From NCBI GenBank assembly GCA_029582155.1, contig CM055909.1:22341347-22405346 (forward strand): DNA of 64,000 nt, given 5' to 3'. The position numbers and the translations under genes are program-made. The notes beneath the pieces were generated by a model. That model was not told the origin of the DNA and ran no database searches. It saw only the letters and a list, made by a program, of their open reading frames with translations. Shown one piece after another: positions 49,215-60,548 of the stretch. Source of the stretch: Panopea generosa (Eukaryota > Mollusca > Bivalvia > Adapedonta > Hiatellidae). Each line of letters opens with the position of its first letter. The first letter of the stretch is position 1.

Positions 49215-49836
49215 CTGAAATTCATAATGTTCTTATTGATTTGTTTTTGTTTTGATTTGTTGGTTTGGGTACATAATCAATATATCGATAAATGATATAC
49301 ATATTAATAGACAACAATTTATTATAAAGATGACATATACTTTTATTTATGGTTTGCCCATGGTTTTCATGCTTACCTGCGTGCTGTTATTTAAGAATGG
49401 GACAACCGCCAGTCATTGCACAGATGTAGAAACAATGTAATGTCCTGCCCTTTTACATTATTGTGATGATATTTAATAACTATGGGAGATGGTTGCTATA
49501 TCATGATTGCAAGAAAGAACCGATGATGCATCGCAAGAAGCTGCCAATTGAGTATGCTCTGCAGTTTTACATATTTTTATATCTATACTGATAATGAAGA
49601 GTAAAATTTGAATCATTTCAAATTATTGGAAAGCCCAAACACCCAAATTGTTACATTCATTTGTTTTTATTTTGGCAACACAATTACTATAACTAACAAA
49701 CATAATTTCTGAAAGTGTGTAACCATGTGCTTTGTATTTTTTATTGCCGATGTACTAGCGTTTAGTAAAGCATTTTAGATAATGGAAAAATGAAACATTG
49801 GGTATTTAGAGATGTGACACTAATTGGAACACTCAC
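49215..49836. other. Intron, no recognised feature
   Basis: AT-rich. The plus-strand open frame at 49252-49440 has no recognisable domain. Confidence 0.5.
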
Positions 49837-49968
49837 AGCACCATCGTAAACAGGTGTAGGATTATTTTTCCCAGGTTCCAAAATATCCACAGTGAACCTT
49901 GCAACATTATCATATGTCGGGAGCCATACGGATTCCAGAGGTGTGTTCTTTGGCAGATCGAACGTCAT
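49837..49968 (-). CDS. Module I, part 2
   Basis: A 132-bp exon, phase 0 on both sides, from ATATTTAAG to GCT|GTGAGT. It reads MTFDLPKNTPLESVWLPTYD, then NVARFTVDILEPG and PVYDGA. The P-L-E-S-V-x-L-P and N-V-x-x-F-x-V-x-I strands match array exon B (SIQLTTNTNVQSFTVSI). Confidence 0.83.
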
Positions 49969-51133
49969 CTTAAATATGAATTAAAGTGGTTTTTAAATAT
50001 TTGATGCTATTCATATTTAAATGACAGTCATGTTTTAGTTTTTTTGTCGTTGGTGGCCACAGGCTGTAAACATGATACCGGCCCTTCTCTGAAAACAAAA
50101 TAGAGAGAAATAAGGCATAGCAACACAATATGCATTACCTAAGATGAACCTTTTTACGATCAACAGGAAAATGTACTCATATAGATATGTAGAAATTACA
50201 GTTGAGTATTTCGATAAGTCTGTAGTTCTCCCGATGGGGTCCGTTAACTAGCAATGTTGGGAAAGTCAAATTTGAGCACGTTGATTTGTCAGTTGCCCAA
50301 ACTGAACGTTTAAATGACGTCCCAGTTAAGTAAGTGTTCAATTGTCATGAATTGAGAGACAGGCAGAGAGTTACCTGCTTTTTGATTGGGGCTTATAAAC
50401 CTAATTCGGGAGATATCAGGTTCTGGGATAGACTAGTATTTTGGCAGATACAGAGTGTAAGATAATAACAGAAGTTAAGGTAAATATGCTCTGCAAATGT
50501 CACATGTGAGTGGGAAGCAGAAATGGTGAACACAGGTAGTGTTAAAATAAACCAGATTGTCTTTGATGAACGTGTTATTGGAAAAAGTCGTGCAAAACTG
50601 ATTTGAAAATACTTATTTAATAGATGCATTTTACGATTACATACATATTTGCTGGCCAATATGTGGCAGGAACATTCTCATTGGATTTCAATATATTAAG
50701 GAATTACCTATTTCCGTGATTGAAAAATATAGGTTTCTAATCACAGATGTAATTCATAGACCTATCTGACCTTTTTAAAATATGAACCTAAATCAAATAA
50801 ATAGTTCCGGAAAGTGTCTTAATTAGACCCGAACTACCGGCTCTAAAATAAATAAAATTAGAATTAAATCCCACTCTCATGTTTTTGAAAATGTATAGAA
50901 AATGTTAAATCGTTCTTCGCTAAAAAGCCTGGATGCGCCATATATTTCTTCGACATGCATGCATTATAGATGCATTTACGCAAAAATATCTATCATTCAT
51001 TGGCTAATTTTAAGTTTTAACGATCTTAAATAACGACCTTATTCGATTCTAGACACTTTAATGCGGGACAAACATAGCGCATACATTATGACAAATGTAC
51101 ATCCTTTTTTCACGAAAATATTACAATGTTTAC
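49969..51133. other. Intron with a dispersed repeat copy
   Basis: Contains copy 1 of the 50190-50440 / 56890-57095 repeat pair; the remainder is AT-rich. Confidence 0.55.
50190..50440 (+). repeat. Dispersed repeat, copy 1 (pair with 56890-57095)
   Basis: Collinear with 56890-57095 in the same orientation: CTCCCGAT(G/T)(G/T)GGTCCGTTAA, GCACGTTGATT, TGTCAGTT- and ATTCGGGAGATATC-like blocks. No terminal repeats or coding potential seen. Confidence 0.7.
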
Positions 51134-51303
51134 CTTTAACGTATTTTTGTAGGATTTCAACGGATCTCCACCAGGTCTGACATTTTCTTTATTCGGTCTT
51201 GCTTCTGGATCGTCCACTGAAATGTCCTTGTTCTGGATAGCGTATGGAGTAGACATGACATCGATAAAAAGACAGGGTGTAGTACCAGTTGTTGGAATAG
51301 CAG
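51134..51303 (-). CDS. Module I, part 1: first discoidin-like module after the LDLa series
   Basis: A 170-bp exon, phase 1 in and phase 0 out, from TTTTTTCGATAG to AAG|GTAAAC. A short TAIPTTGTTP linker leads to CLFIDVMSTPYAI, then ENVRPGGDPLKSYKNTLK. The Cys, the two-residue-spaced Met and the N-V-R-P motif align with array exon B (CNMMEGM, ENLRP). Unlike modules II-IV an intron follows directly, so this module is split over three exons. Confidence 0.83.
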
Positions 51304-52570
51304 CTATCGAAAAAAAGGTAAGAAATATTTGAAATATCGTGTCATTGTTCCATGCAACTTTGTCGGTCGTTTTCCAGTATATTGTGCTGTTTGGACGATT
51401 TTTGTTGCTGTTGTTTTTTTTTGTGTCGATGGATGGGTGTGCTTATTGCATGAATATTTTATTATTTTTACATTAATTGTGAAGCAATTCCGATTAAGAG
51501 TTTGCACAATTAGATCAGTAATTTGGTTCTGTCAAAGATCAAATAAACGACCTTCGATCCAATATCACAAATGTTTCAAAATTGATATTAGTCGCACAAA
51601 TAACCGACAACCGACAATTGTTTAGTCTTTTTAGATGCTTCTTTATTCTTTCATTGGTTTAACTTATTTTACTCTGTGCTTTCAATGACTTCTTTTATCA
51701 GATTTTATTCTGAATACACAGCATTGAGGTTGGTATTGATACAGTTATTTCTATATTCTGGTCCTATATGCATAAATCATCTGAACTTCCGTATAAACGC
51801 AAACCATCATTTCATTTACCATTTACTTCATTATTTTGGTTTGAATATATAACGGTCATTGATATACATAAGCCTTGACTGGTAGAACATGTTAAATGCA
51901 ATAACAATCGATCATATATATATAAACTATGGCAAAACCTTATCAAAACTTCATCTTGTATCCATATTCAAGTTGAGTAGGAGTTACGGTGGTCTAGTGG
52001 TCACCATGTTTGGTCCAAAACCCAAAGGTTGCCGGATCGATTTCCTGTTGGGTTTTGTCCGGAGTTTTTTCAAACGCATTCTCATATCATCTTATTCGGA
52101 CATGGTACTGTGAAAGCTTGCAGTTCTTTAAAATGAATTCAAAGGTCCGTTTGCTGGGAGAGTCTTACTCAGCGCACGTAAAAGATCACTGAACATGTTA
52201 ATCAGTGATTCACATGCCCATAAACCCGTGCATGTAATCCTCATATGAGGGTGTTGCATTATGTGTATAAATATATATATATATATATTAAGATAGGTAT
52301 GTTTTATGAATATTGGACATGTTTTGTTAATAATGAAATACTGCATTTAGAGGAAAGTTCTAGAACTGGTCGGCCGGTGTCCGTATAATGTGACTGGGCG
52401 GGGTATCATACTATGTGTCTGTGGCATGATACTTCAGTGTGACAGCGCTTAGAATACTGTCTCAAGTAGACACCGTTGCGATATGACTGAAAAATTGTTG
52501 AAAGCGACGCTAAATACCATACAACAACAGCAACAACAACATAATAATGAAATAAAGAACTCGTCATTAC
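51304..52570. other. Intron largely occupied by a SINE-like element
   Basis: Contains the composite SINE-like element 51979-52542 and otherwise AT-rich DNA. The plus-strand open frames at 51329-51625 and 51889-52113 show no protein family features. Confidence 0.55.
51979..52542 (+). mobile_element. SINE-like element ending in (CAA)n
   Basis: The head resembles a tRNA gene (GGTGGTCTAGTGGTCACCATG, later GGTTGCCGGATCGATTTCC as a B-box). The body runs through TCAGTGATTCACATGCCC and CCTCATATGAGGGTGTTGCA. The 3' end GAAAGCGACGCTAAATACCA abuts an (AACAAC) tail. A short (AT)n run at 52266-52288 interrupts it. Only about 30 bp separate its tail from the LDLa-6 exon. Confidence 0.6.
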
Positions 52571-52699
52571 TTGTGGGTGTTGTAACAACTCCGCATCCGG
52601 ATTCATCACTGCCGTCTTTACAATCGGCTTCACCGTTACAACGGTAAGTAGTATCCACGCACCTGCCGTTGTCACACGTAAACTGTCCTTTACTGCATT
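52571..52699 (-). CDS. LDL-receptor class A repeat 6
   Basis: A 129-bp symmetric phase 1-1 exon from CATTCCAG to CAA|GTAATG. It reads [20 protein letters not shown], then [16 protein letters not shown] and a VVTTPT linker. Six cysteines and the acidic D-x-S-D-E cage are present. The first acidic cage position (usually Asp after the fourth Cys) is Asn, which may weaken Ca2+ binding. It is the last LDLa; the trailing Thr/Pro residues start the transition to the module/linker part. Confidence 0.92.
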
Positions 52700-54246
52700 C
52701 TGGAATGGTTTAAAAGTTTTTCAAGACATGGTAGGCAATGTACGGCATATATAGTTTAGTTGGTGGGGGAGGATCTCAGAATGAGCCATGGAAGAACCAC
52801 CGTCCTAATGCAAGTAACCGGCGTAGTTTTTGCTTCAGTGTAGTCTGGGACCCAGGTCCATTAAATGAGTTTACTATTCCTTAAATTTAGTGATGTTTTG
52901 TGTGGGAATGAATTTCACAACCATGAATCAAGAACAGGTTTACAAAACTAGGCCGACGGAAGTTTCTAAAATTGCGGAAATCCAAGTATCATAGCGGTTT
53001 TGATATATGTATTCTAAAAATTATTTCCGAAAATAATATCTACTGAAACGATAAAACAACGCCTGATGAATTTCAGAACCACTTTATAAAAATATTGTAA
53101 ACGATATTAACAGTTTAAAAAAATCTATGTAAAAGTATTTAATTAATGATTTTGTCAATGATAAAGATCACATTGACAAATTCATTAATTGAATACCTTT
53201 ACACATATATTTCAAAATTGCAAATATCGCTTATAATAGTTTGATAATGTGATTCTGAAACTCACACGGTGTTTCTTTATCCGTTCAGCATATACATGTA
53301 GCAAATATTAAATTGAAATACACATGTCTGTATGCATACTCTGAACTTCATTTTGTTTTTATATTTGAAATGAGGACAACTCCGGTAAATAGTTTAACGG
53401 CATCCTATTTGCATATGTATGGTGTAACCTCACCATTGATTTTTGTTCCTTATTCTGTAATAAATAATAAAAGTTTGACGGCTTGTCATTCATAGAGAGA
53501 CCCAACTGAAAGAAGTAAAACCTACATGTAACTGTTTATCAACCCCTGCACTATCAAAATATGATGAGAAAAGTATGTGTCATTCTGCTCACTGTGTACA
53601 CTGTTGACAAAGTGAAAGTAGACTTCCGAAATCATGTATTTATACCCCAATTTCCAAGGATTTATTTTTTGTCTAAATTCACAATTCAAACATGACAATC
53701 CTATCAAAATGTTCAAAATACATAAAAAATGCCATTCAAATAAAAACATGAGCATTACAATAAGGAAACTGCATTTTTAAAGAAGAAGAAACGAGGATTA
53801 TTTATAACCACCATTATGCGACTACCCAACGGAAGCACTTCCTTTTTCCAAGATGGTACTGTGCCTATAACAAGACATGTAAAACTTATTTTGATTTCTT
53901 CATATAAAGTTATTCCTAGAAAAAAAACATGTCCACTTTTGAAAAGTTGTTTACTCTACTAGCTTGACCCCACACGTGACATGTACATATAAGACATGTT
54001 ATAAAAAGCTATTGCATAGAAGTTTCAGAAATTTATACCTTTGGGTGAATATATCCATATGTCATACTAGTACATTCATTAAATATCTATGTTTTTTATG
54101 ACGAATGTTTTGCTGAACATATTTGAAATATAGTATGTATAAACCCAAATACGTGTTTATATTGGCAATGTACACATGCGCAACATTGATTTTAACGTTG
54201 ACCTGTGTCCATTTTTTTGTACAAAAATGTAAAAGCCAAGTCTTAC
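52700..54246. other. Intron with a SINE body fragment
   Basis: A reversed fragment of the tRNA-Leu/Ser-like SINE lies near 52760-52860 (AGAACCACCGTCCTAATGCA). The rest is AT-rich; no exon recognised. Confidence 0.55.
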
Positions 54247-54363
54247 TACAGCCTTGCTCGTCGGATCCGTCGGCACAATCAACAACCCCGTCACACTGGT
54301 GGTAGCTGTCCAGACACTCACAACTGCCGCATGTAAATAAGCCCCGCCCATCACACGTGCAGT
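54247..54363 (-). CDS. LDL-receptor class A repeat 5 with two extra cysteines
   Basis: A 117-bp symmetric phase 1-1 exon from CTTTCAG to GTA|GTAAGA. It reads NCTCDGRGLFTCGSCECLDS, then CDGVVDCADGSDEQGC. The Ca2+ cage is intact. There are eight rather than six cysteines: a C-T-C start and a C-G-S-C-E-C cluster, so one extra disulfide or an intermolecular bond is possible. Confidence 0.9.
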
Positions 54364-54486
54364 CTGAAAGGGAATAGATGCATTTCATGAAACTATGTAT
54401 CAAGACTAACTTAATTAAAAGTGTATTTATGTCTGATTTCTTATCATTTCACTTTTATCATTAATATGAAAGAAATGTTTACTCAC

Positions 54487-54606
54487 TGCAACCGACTTCG
54501 TCACTTCCGTCTCCGCAGTCGTCATGGCGATCACATCGGAGGGTATATGGTACGCATGCGCCATTCTCACAGCGGAATGTTCTTACTTCAGAACACTCGG
54601 TAATTA
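54487..54606 (-). CDS. LDL-receptor class A repeat 4
   Basis: A 120-bp symmetric phase 1-1 exon from TTTGCAG to GCA|GTGAGT. It reads [20 protein letters not shown], then [16 protein letters not shown]. Canonical six-cysteine pattern with intact acidic cage. Confidence 0.93.
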
Positions 54607-55132
54607 CTGCAAATACAGTGTACATTAAATTTCTTTTGTTTGCTCTAATATATGTGTTTTTCTATCATTTAGAATGTACTGTTGCATGTCTCGGGAATAA
54701 CGCTTTGCTGAAAACTTTACCGTTAACTCATTAAATGCAATTAAGTAATTAAAAGCTAGTTAAACCATATATTTGCTGTTTATTGTGTATTTTCATAGTT
54801 TTGTATAATGTAAATCATGTACAGATGTTACTTTGAAACACCAATAATGAGGAATATTTATCAGACGCGACACTACAAGGGAGATCACGAGCCTATGATA
54901 ATGTATTCGGTCAAATATATACAACAGCCCTATCATCAAAAACAGCATACTCGTCACTACTCTACAATAAACCAGATAAATTAAACTTAAATGATATATT
55001 GTCACGACTGAGCTTGAATTGTTTGTCTATATCCACCCACAGTTCTCAATCTGAAATCACAAATTCGTTCCTGTTTACGACAAGTATATCTATAAGGATT
55101 ATTAGGAATGCGGATCTACGTCTTGTACTAAC
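54607..55132. other. Intron, no recognised feature
   Basis: AT-rich. Open frames here lack domain signatures. Confidence 0.5.
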
Positions 55133-55255
55133 CGGGACAGTTCTCTTCATCAGACGAATCCATTGGACCACAATCAAATTCACCATCACATTTAAAATGA
55201 AGTGGTATACACGTGCCCGACCCACACGTGAACTCGTCCTCGTCACACGTTGGCT
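55133..55255 (-). CDS. LDL-receptor class A repeat 3
   Basis: A 123-bp symmetric phase 1-1 exon from TATTTAG to CCCG|GTTAGT. It reads [18 protein letters not shown], then [19 protein letters not shown] two-residue insertion lies between the fifth Cys and the S-D-E motif, compared with the other repeats. Confidence 0.92.
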
Positions 55256-56005
55256 CTAAATATATACATAAAATAATGATACAATGAATTTCAAGTTAAC
55301 TGAAACACTGACTGTATTCTAAGATCACGTATTATTGTTGTTTTAATTCGAAACGTCGTACCATACAAGCGCGTAATAGTATAAGTGGTAAACTTTATGA
55401 CGCAGAATTGTTTGCGATTATCGCAGATCTTGAATATCGGCCAAAGGTATTAAAAATTACCATGAATAATAACTAAAAAAACTCCTACTAATATATCTTA
55501 AGGAACACATCTGTCGCTATTGGGATATGACAGTTACACTTTTTATTTTAGTTTATTTATGTAATACCTCATTTACAGATAATACATAAATATATAAACA
55601 TATTTTTAATTGAAAGAAATACGTTCTCAAACATTTCTACACGCATACACAAGTCTAATTTGTTATTTCGCTAATGTTTGACTAATTCAGAGAAAAAATT
55701 GGTTCATTTTATTTGACAATAAACGTAAACATCAGCTTAAATGAAATACGTTTATATGTCAATTATAAAGGTATTTGTTACCAACCACGTGACGTTGTTA
55801 TTACATGAATACTTAATAAAACAAATAACATTAAAAATAATAGAATGTAGACATAGTATATGTAATAACGATAAATGTATGTCAAGTTTGAACGAAAATA
55901 GTCGATATATTGCATAGCCAAATGGGGTTAACAAAGCATAACTAATACATTCCTCCTGCTAAGAATTTATAGTTTTTAGATTTAATCTATGAAATAGAAA
56001 CTTAC
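55256..56005. other. Intron, no recognised feature
   Basis: AT-rich, nothing recognised on either strand. Confidence 0.5.
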
Positions 56006-56119
56006 CACAGAATTCTTCGTCAGTCATATCCAGGCAGTCATAGTACCCATCGCAGACAACGTCATGTGACACACACTTACCAGATCCACACCTAAATTCA
56101 TTTGGTCCACATGTCACCC
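56006..56119 (-). CDS. LDL-receptor class A repeat 2
   Basis: A 114-bp symmetric phase 1-1 exon from TATATACAG to TGTG|GTAAGT. It reads [20 protein letters not shown], then [16 protein letters not shown]. Thr replaces the usual Ser in the S-D-E motif. Confidence 0.92.
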
Positions 56120-57112
56120 CTGTATATAAGAACGGATATATTTCCAAGCATTTCAAAGGACACGTATGGCAAATATATTTTATGGATTTTAGTATGAATG
56201 TATTTAATTAGTTGTATTACATAGAATAAACATCATATGAAAATACGCATGTATATATAACATACGCAAATGAATTGAATTGCAGTTTATTTACCATAAA
56301 TAAAGAGAATATGTCAGGAAGAAACGCTATCAATGTCTTAAAAAATAAAATAATTATTAAGATGATTGACAGCATCTCATTACCCATAATTAATCAAATC
56401 CGAATGGTTTAGTGTTTGACAATTAAAGTGGTATACGAAATCCCCATTCTAAAAATAGACCACTTAAAATTGCACGAGGACATTCGCACCGTCATTCGGA
56501 CTCTTTATAAGATGAGACAATTTTAGTATCATGTCTAAACCTATGGTTCAATTTAAGCGGAATATCTATTCTAGTATAACCTAGACGCGTAGCCCTTTTC
56601 AATACATTATTTTGGCATTTTTAAAAGATATCCTTTGAGCAATACGGAGTCAGTGAATATGTATAGGCAAGATATATTGGAAAAATATTTAAAGATGCCA
56701 ATTCTATTTTTGTTTTTTAAATCCTGATATATTCCTTTTAATTTGTGGGTATTTATTAAAAGTACATTTTCCTAAGAAAATATTATCAAAGCTTATTCGG
56801 GTTATAATATTCACGCATTATTGACTTCATCCCACATAATATTTATTCTGAAATTAGACATAAACTAACAGTTCAAAATAGGAACATTTAGTCTGTGGAA
56901 TGAACCCAGCTCTCCCGATTTGGTCCGTTAAATAGCAGCAGATTTGGGCACGTTGATTGGTCAGTTACTTCAGAGAAAGTTTGAATGACGTTTAGTAAGG
57001 TTTCAATTGCTATGAATTGTGGAACAGGCCTGCCTTTTTCTTTGGGTTAATAATATGATTCGGGAGATATCCGGTTCTATATATAGACTAAGTAACAAAA
57101 CACTTTACTTAC
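56120..57112. other. Intron with a dispersed repeat copy
   Basis: The segment 56890-57095 is the second copy of the 50190-50440 repeat and abuts the LDLa-1 exon. The rest is AT-rich. Confidence 0.55.
56890..57095 (+). repeat. Dispersed repeat, copy 2 (pair with 50190-50440)
   Basis: Includes GCTCTCCCGATTTGGTCCGT, GGGCACGTTGATTGGTCAGT and GATTCGGGAGATATCCGGTT, all matched in order in the other copy. Confidence 0.7.
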
Positions 57113-57273
57113 CAGCACAGTCTGCTTCGTCACTTCCGTCATGGCAATCTGAATACCCGTCACAAACGTATTTCGAATCAACACAATCTCCATTGGTACA
57201 CACAAACTCGCCTTCAGCGCACACGCCGGTGCAGTTATGTCCCGAGCACACAAACTTTCCGCTGGTGCATGTG
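57113..57273 (-). CDS. End of VWC-like segment plus LDL-receptor class A repeat 1
   Basis: A 161-bp exon, phase 2 in and phase 1 out, from GTTCACAG to GCTG|GTAAGT. The first third, [15 protein letters not shown], closes the C-rich VWC/TIL-type unit begun in the preceding exon. It is followed by [17 protein letters not shown] and [16 protein letters not shown], a canonical LDLa repeat. A VWD/TIL unit running directly into LDLa repeats is the order seen in SCO-spondin. Confidence 0.92.
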
Positions 57274-57908
57274 CTGTGAACAATGATTAAACTATTAATT
57301 AAAATAAATGTACTAGGAGCGGCGATTTGTGGTATTGGATTGAATTATTCCACAGAGCAAAAAATATAAATATTTAATAAAATCAAATATAAAGTTAATA
57401 TATTTCTTTTCAACGTCATCATTGTTTTAAAAGAAGTCAGATGTTCTGGAAATCTTTACACTTTTACTAACCTCGTTAACGCGCCTGTCTATCAATCCAG
57501 GGGTCGTGAGTTCGAATCCCCGCCCGGCTGTAATCTCCGCGAAGATTTATATATGACATTGTGTCTCATGACTATTCGTTTCTCACCGCTGATATAAGTT
57601 GAAAAGTTATCAGTTACTTGCGGAGATGGGTTGTGCATAAATACTTGTTAACCTTCGAAGATCCCAGGAAATTATGGTAAGGTTAACTGATCGTTTGTTC
57701 GCCCTCGATGGCACATAAATAACGCTAAATATCAATCAATCAATCTATCGAAATCTGACCACTACTTAGTTATTACCCGTAAAGTAGCGAAACAAAACCG
57801 TTTATGTCATACAAATCACTACAAATCATTGTTCAACAGAAGGTGTAGCATTATAAGGATAAAGGTCGAGACATCAAATCTGCAAACAGTTTTAAGACCA
57901 TTACTGAC
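57274..57908. other. Intron with a SINE
   Basis: Contains the 5'-truncated SINE 57468-57748; otherwise AT-rich. Confidence 0.55.
57468..57748 (+). mobile_element. 5'-truncated tRNA-derived SINE
   Basis: Starts inside the tRNA-like head (TTAACGCGCCTGTCTATCAA), with B-box GAGTTCGAATCCCCGCCCGG and the body and ATCAATCAATC tail of the 32779 family. Confidence 0.82.
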
Positions 57909-58002
57909 CAGTTCATACAGTTACTGATTATCGATGCACCAGTTGGATATTTCACACCATCCTTCATACACGGGCAGTCCGTAGCGGGTATACACGAATC
58001 GT
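57909..58002 (-). CDS. TIL/VWC-like connecting exon
   Basis: A 94-bp exon, phase 1 in and phase 2 out, from ATTTTTAG to CTG|GTCAGT. It reads DDSCIPATDCPCMKDGVKYP then GASIISNCMNC. The C-I-P-x4-C-P-C, Y-x-x-G and C-x-x-C pattern is the standard continuation of a TIL domain into a VWC-like segment in mucins, von Willebrand factor and SCO-spondin. Confidence 0.9.
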
Positions 58003-58290
58003 CTAAAAATGAAAACATCTTATGTCTTATATGATTGCAAACTCAAAGTTCATCTCAATGAACGCCATTACTAAGTACCGTTGCTTTTGTTTTTAAATAT
58101 AGAATATAACTAGTTTCGCACTTCGATAATGTAAGTGGTAAAGTATACAGAATGAAACCACTTTGAATACTTCCATTAAACGCTTGTAGTTTAGATACTC
58201 TATATGTCTTATTATTTCATTAGTTTAAACTTATTTATTTTACTTCGATTGTGAAACAAGTTCTTACAATTTGGACAAATTACGCTTGAA

Positions 58291-58432
58291 GTCTTCCTGG
58301 ATATAACCAGTACAAAGCATATGCGGAAAAAGTGTCTTGCGTTAGGACACCACAAATAGCCGTAGCGGAGGATCGAACCCACGACCCACCGATCATGGGT
58401 TCGGTGCTCTACTACTGGACCACGCGCTCCAC
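58291..58432 (-). mobile_element. tRNA-derived SINE (reverse)
   Basis: In reverse complement: GGAGCGCGTGGTCCAGTAGT (A-box-like), GTGGGTCGTGGGTTCGATCC (B-box-like), then CACTTTTTCCGCATATGC and CCAGGAAGACTTC. A forward copy of the same family lies at 63104-63260. Confidence 0.7.
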
Positions 58433-59509
58433 TTTTATTTCATTATGATCATGTATGTATAAATCGCATTAAATATCGTGAAACAACGGATTTGAATGGC
58501 ACTTAATTCAATGTTCTAGTATATGAATACAGAATATTTTATTTGTCTTTAGCATACATGACCGCCATCATCAACATATCGAAACAAATAAACAAATCAT
58601 GCGCTAAAAAAATATATTTGAAACAACAAAGTAAACATACGTATATAAACATAAATCTATATACTTTATATACATTGTATGGTTAAACTGAGAAAGAAAA
58701 CATCTAGCTAGTACGTGTCCATTGTAATGATATAGGCTATATTTAGAACAGGTAGTGTGGAATTGTAACGTTTTACGATCTTTATACATTTTAGTTATTT
58801 GATTAAAGAATAAATCATTTTGAAGTTTATTTCATCAAATTCCATTAAGTTTTAAGAAAGTTAAAATAATTAAACGGGTTTATTTGTCATAAAAATAATT
58901 TAAGTTTACATTTGGCTTAATAGCGTAAAATCCGCATCGTTAGACTATCGTACGATACATGAAAGTTCATTGTTTCATAATTTGCACGAAATCCACTAAG
59001 GTATATTTTGACTGTGTTATGGGGAAGATTTCCAGTATAGCAAAAACATCTTTGGATTTGGCGTGACGAGCAGGATTGAGCATGTTACTGTTTCAGTATA
59101 TAACGGCAGATGGGTATGTGAATTTTATATCATGCTGTATTTAAATGTCTGATAGATATATTTTGACATAATCAGATCTAAGTAAAGTGGTATAAATTGT
59201 TCATATCCATTCAGACGATAATGTCTGTAATTTAATTTCACATTTGCGATATTGAAAGGCGTTTTGTTAGAATATAAGCCGAGGAATCTGAGAACGTATT
59301 TTGAGCTGTTGATATCGTGTTAACGATGAAGTATTGAAATTCACCATGTAATAATTGATTTATATGTGTAATTAAATATTCTGATATTCACAAATAGAAG
59401 AATAGATACATAATTGGTCTGTAATTGTTTTTATTATAAATGAGAAGTTATGTAGAGATATGATTGCTATTTTGAGATTGACGGAAGGTCATATATGAGA
59501 TGTTGTTTA

Positions 59510-59665
59510 AAACTACCACGAAACTGCAGATAGTAAGAATTGAATGGACTGTAATCATATATTGATAAATCTACCATGAAACTGTAAGATGGTAAGAATT
59601 GAATGCACTGTTATAATATGTTGATAAATCTACCATGAAATTGATAGATGGTAAGTAATAGAGGC
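59510..59665. repeat. Short tandem repeat, unit about 65-70 bp
   Basis: Repeats of TAAATCTACCATGAAACTG, then GATGGTAAGAATTGAATG, present about 2.5 times. Confidence 0.7.
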
Positions 59666-60478
59666 CAAGTCATAACGTATTGAGTAACTAGTAAATCTGA
59701 GTTTATATATTATATTGTAGCCGTTTTTAGACGTAAGCGAGACATGTGCCCGCTACGTTAACGACGTTAAGACATGACAGGAAGTCAGTCAGCTGGTGGT
59801 AGTACCGTCATAAGAACAGCAACCGACATAATCGTTATATGGACGACTTGTCGATCCTGGCGTCGGAGTACGGTCGAAAGTTGGTACGAGGCGACGTAAA
59901 GCCAGAAACTCATTATAGAGTTCTCGGGAAGATAACCCAGTTTATATAGCCATCGCCACAAGAGACGAATGATGCTAAATCTTCGATAATCCGGAAGCGG
60001 TACTAGTATCTTAAATACCATATAAGTGCATTTTTAAAAACAGTTTTAACATTCAAATGATATAAGCAGTTTGGATTGCGATATAGATTATGGAACGTGT
60101 AGGAGATAGAACTGTGCTTAATAACCAAAACAGTGTTATATTATACATATAGATATATTGTGATATGTTGGCAAGGCAAAGACAGTTGAACCAAATATAT
60201 TAACTTCTAATTCTAAAACATACTCCACTCATACAATATATGACACCCTAGTTAAAGAAATAGTTAATCAAATGTCTAAGCCAGGTTTCAAATTGCTGTA
60301 AATAGTATACGCTTATAATTTTAAGTATACAGCATTACCACATTAGTTTCATACGAAGTATTACAACGATATACTAAGTATACATTCAATTTCGTACGTT
60401 CAATATCGTATTGAACAGGATGAAAATCCCACATCCATTCCCGAATCTCATAAGAAACACACCAGAATGCCAAATGTC

Positions 60479-60508
60479 AGTGTTGTACGAATCCGACCGA
60501 ACAAAACT
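60479..60508 (-). pseudogene. Relic of the 3' end of the TIL exon
   Basis: This 30-bp stretch matches about 22 of 30 bases of the last part of the neighbouring exon (around 60550-60580), including the shared ATCCGACCG core, in the same orientation. It suggests an old partial tandem duplication. Confidence 0.35.
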
Positions 60509-60548
60509 ACAGCGAAAACATACAAAATAAAGCTAAATGTTTTAATAC

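Larger units (their letters stand above)
58003..60548. other. Intron with a SINE and a short tandem repeat
   Basis: Contains a SINE in reverse (58291-58432), about three copies of a roughly 65-70 bp repeat (59510-59665) and, next to the TIL exon, a 30-bp relic of that exon's 3' end (60479-60508). Confidence 0.55.

Noticed and set aside
57077..57283. 68-residue minus-strand frame starting [11 protein letters not shown] over the LDLa-1 exon
   Set aside because: Wrong frame. The phase set by the flanking exons gives the cysteine-rich LDLa reading instead.
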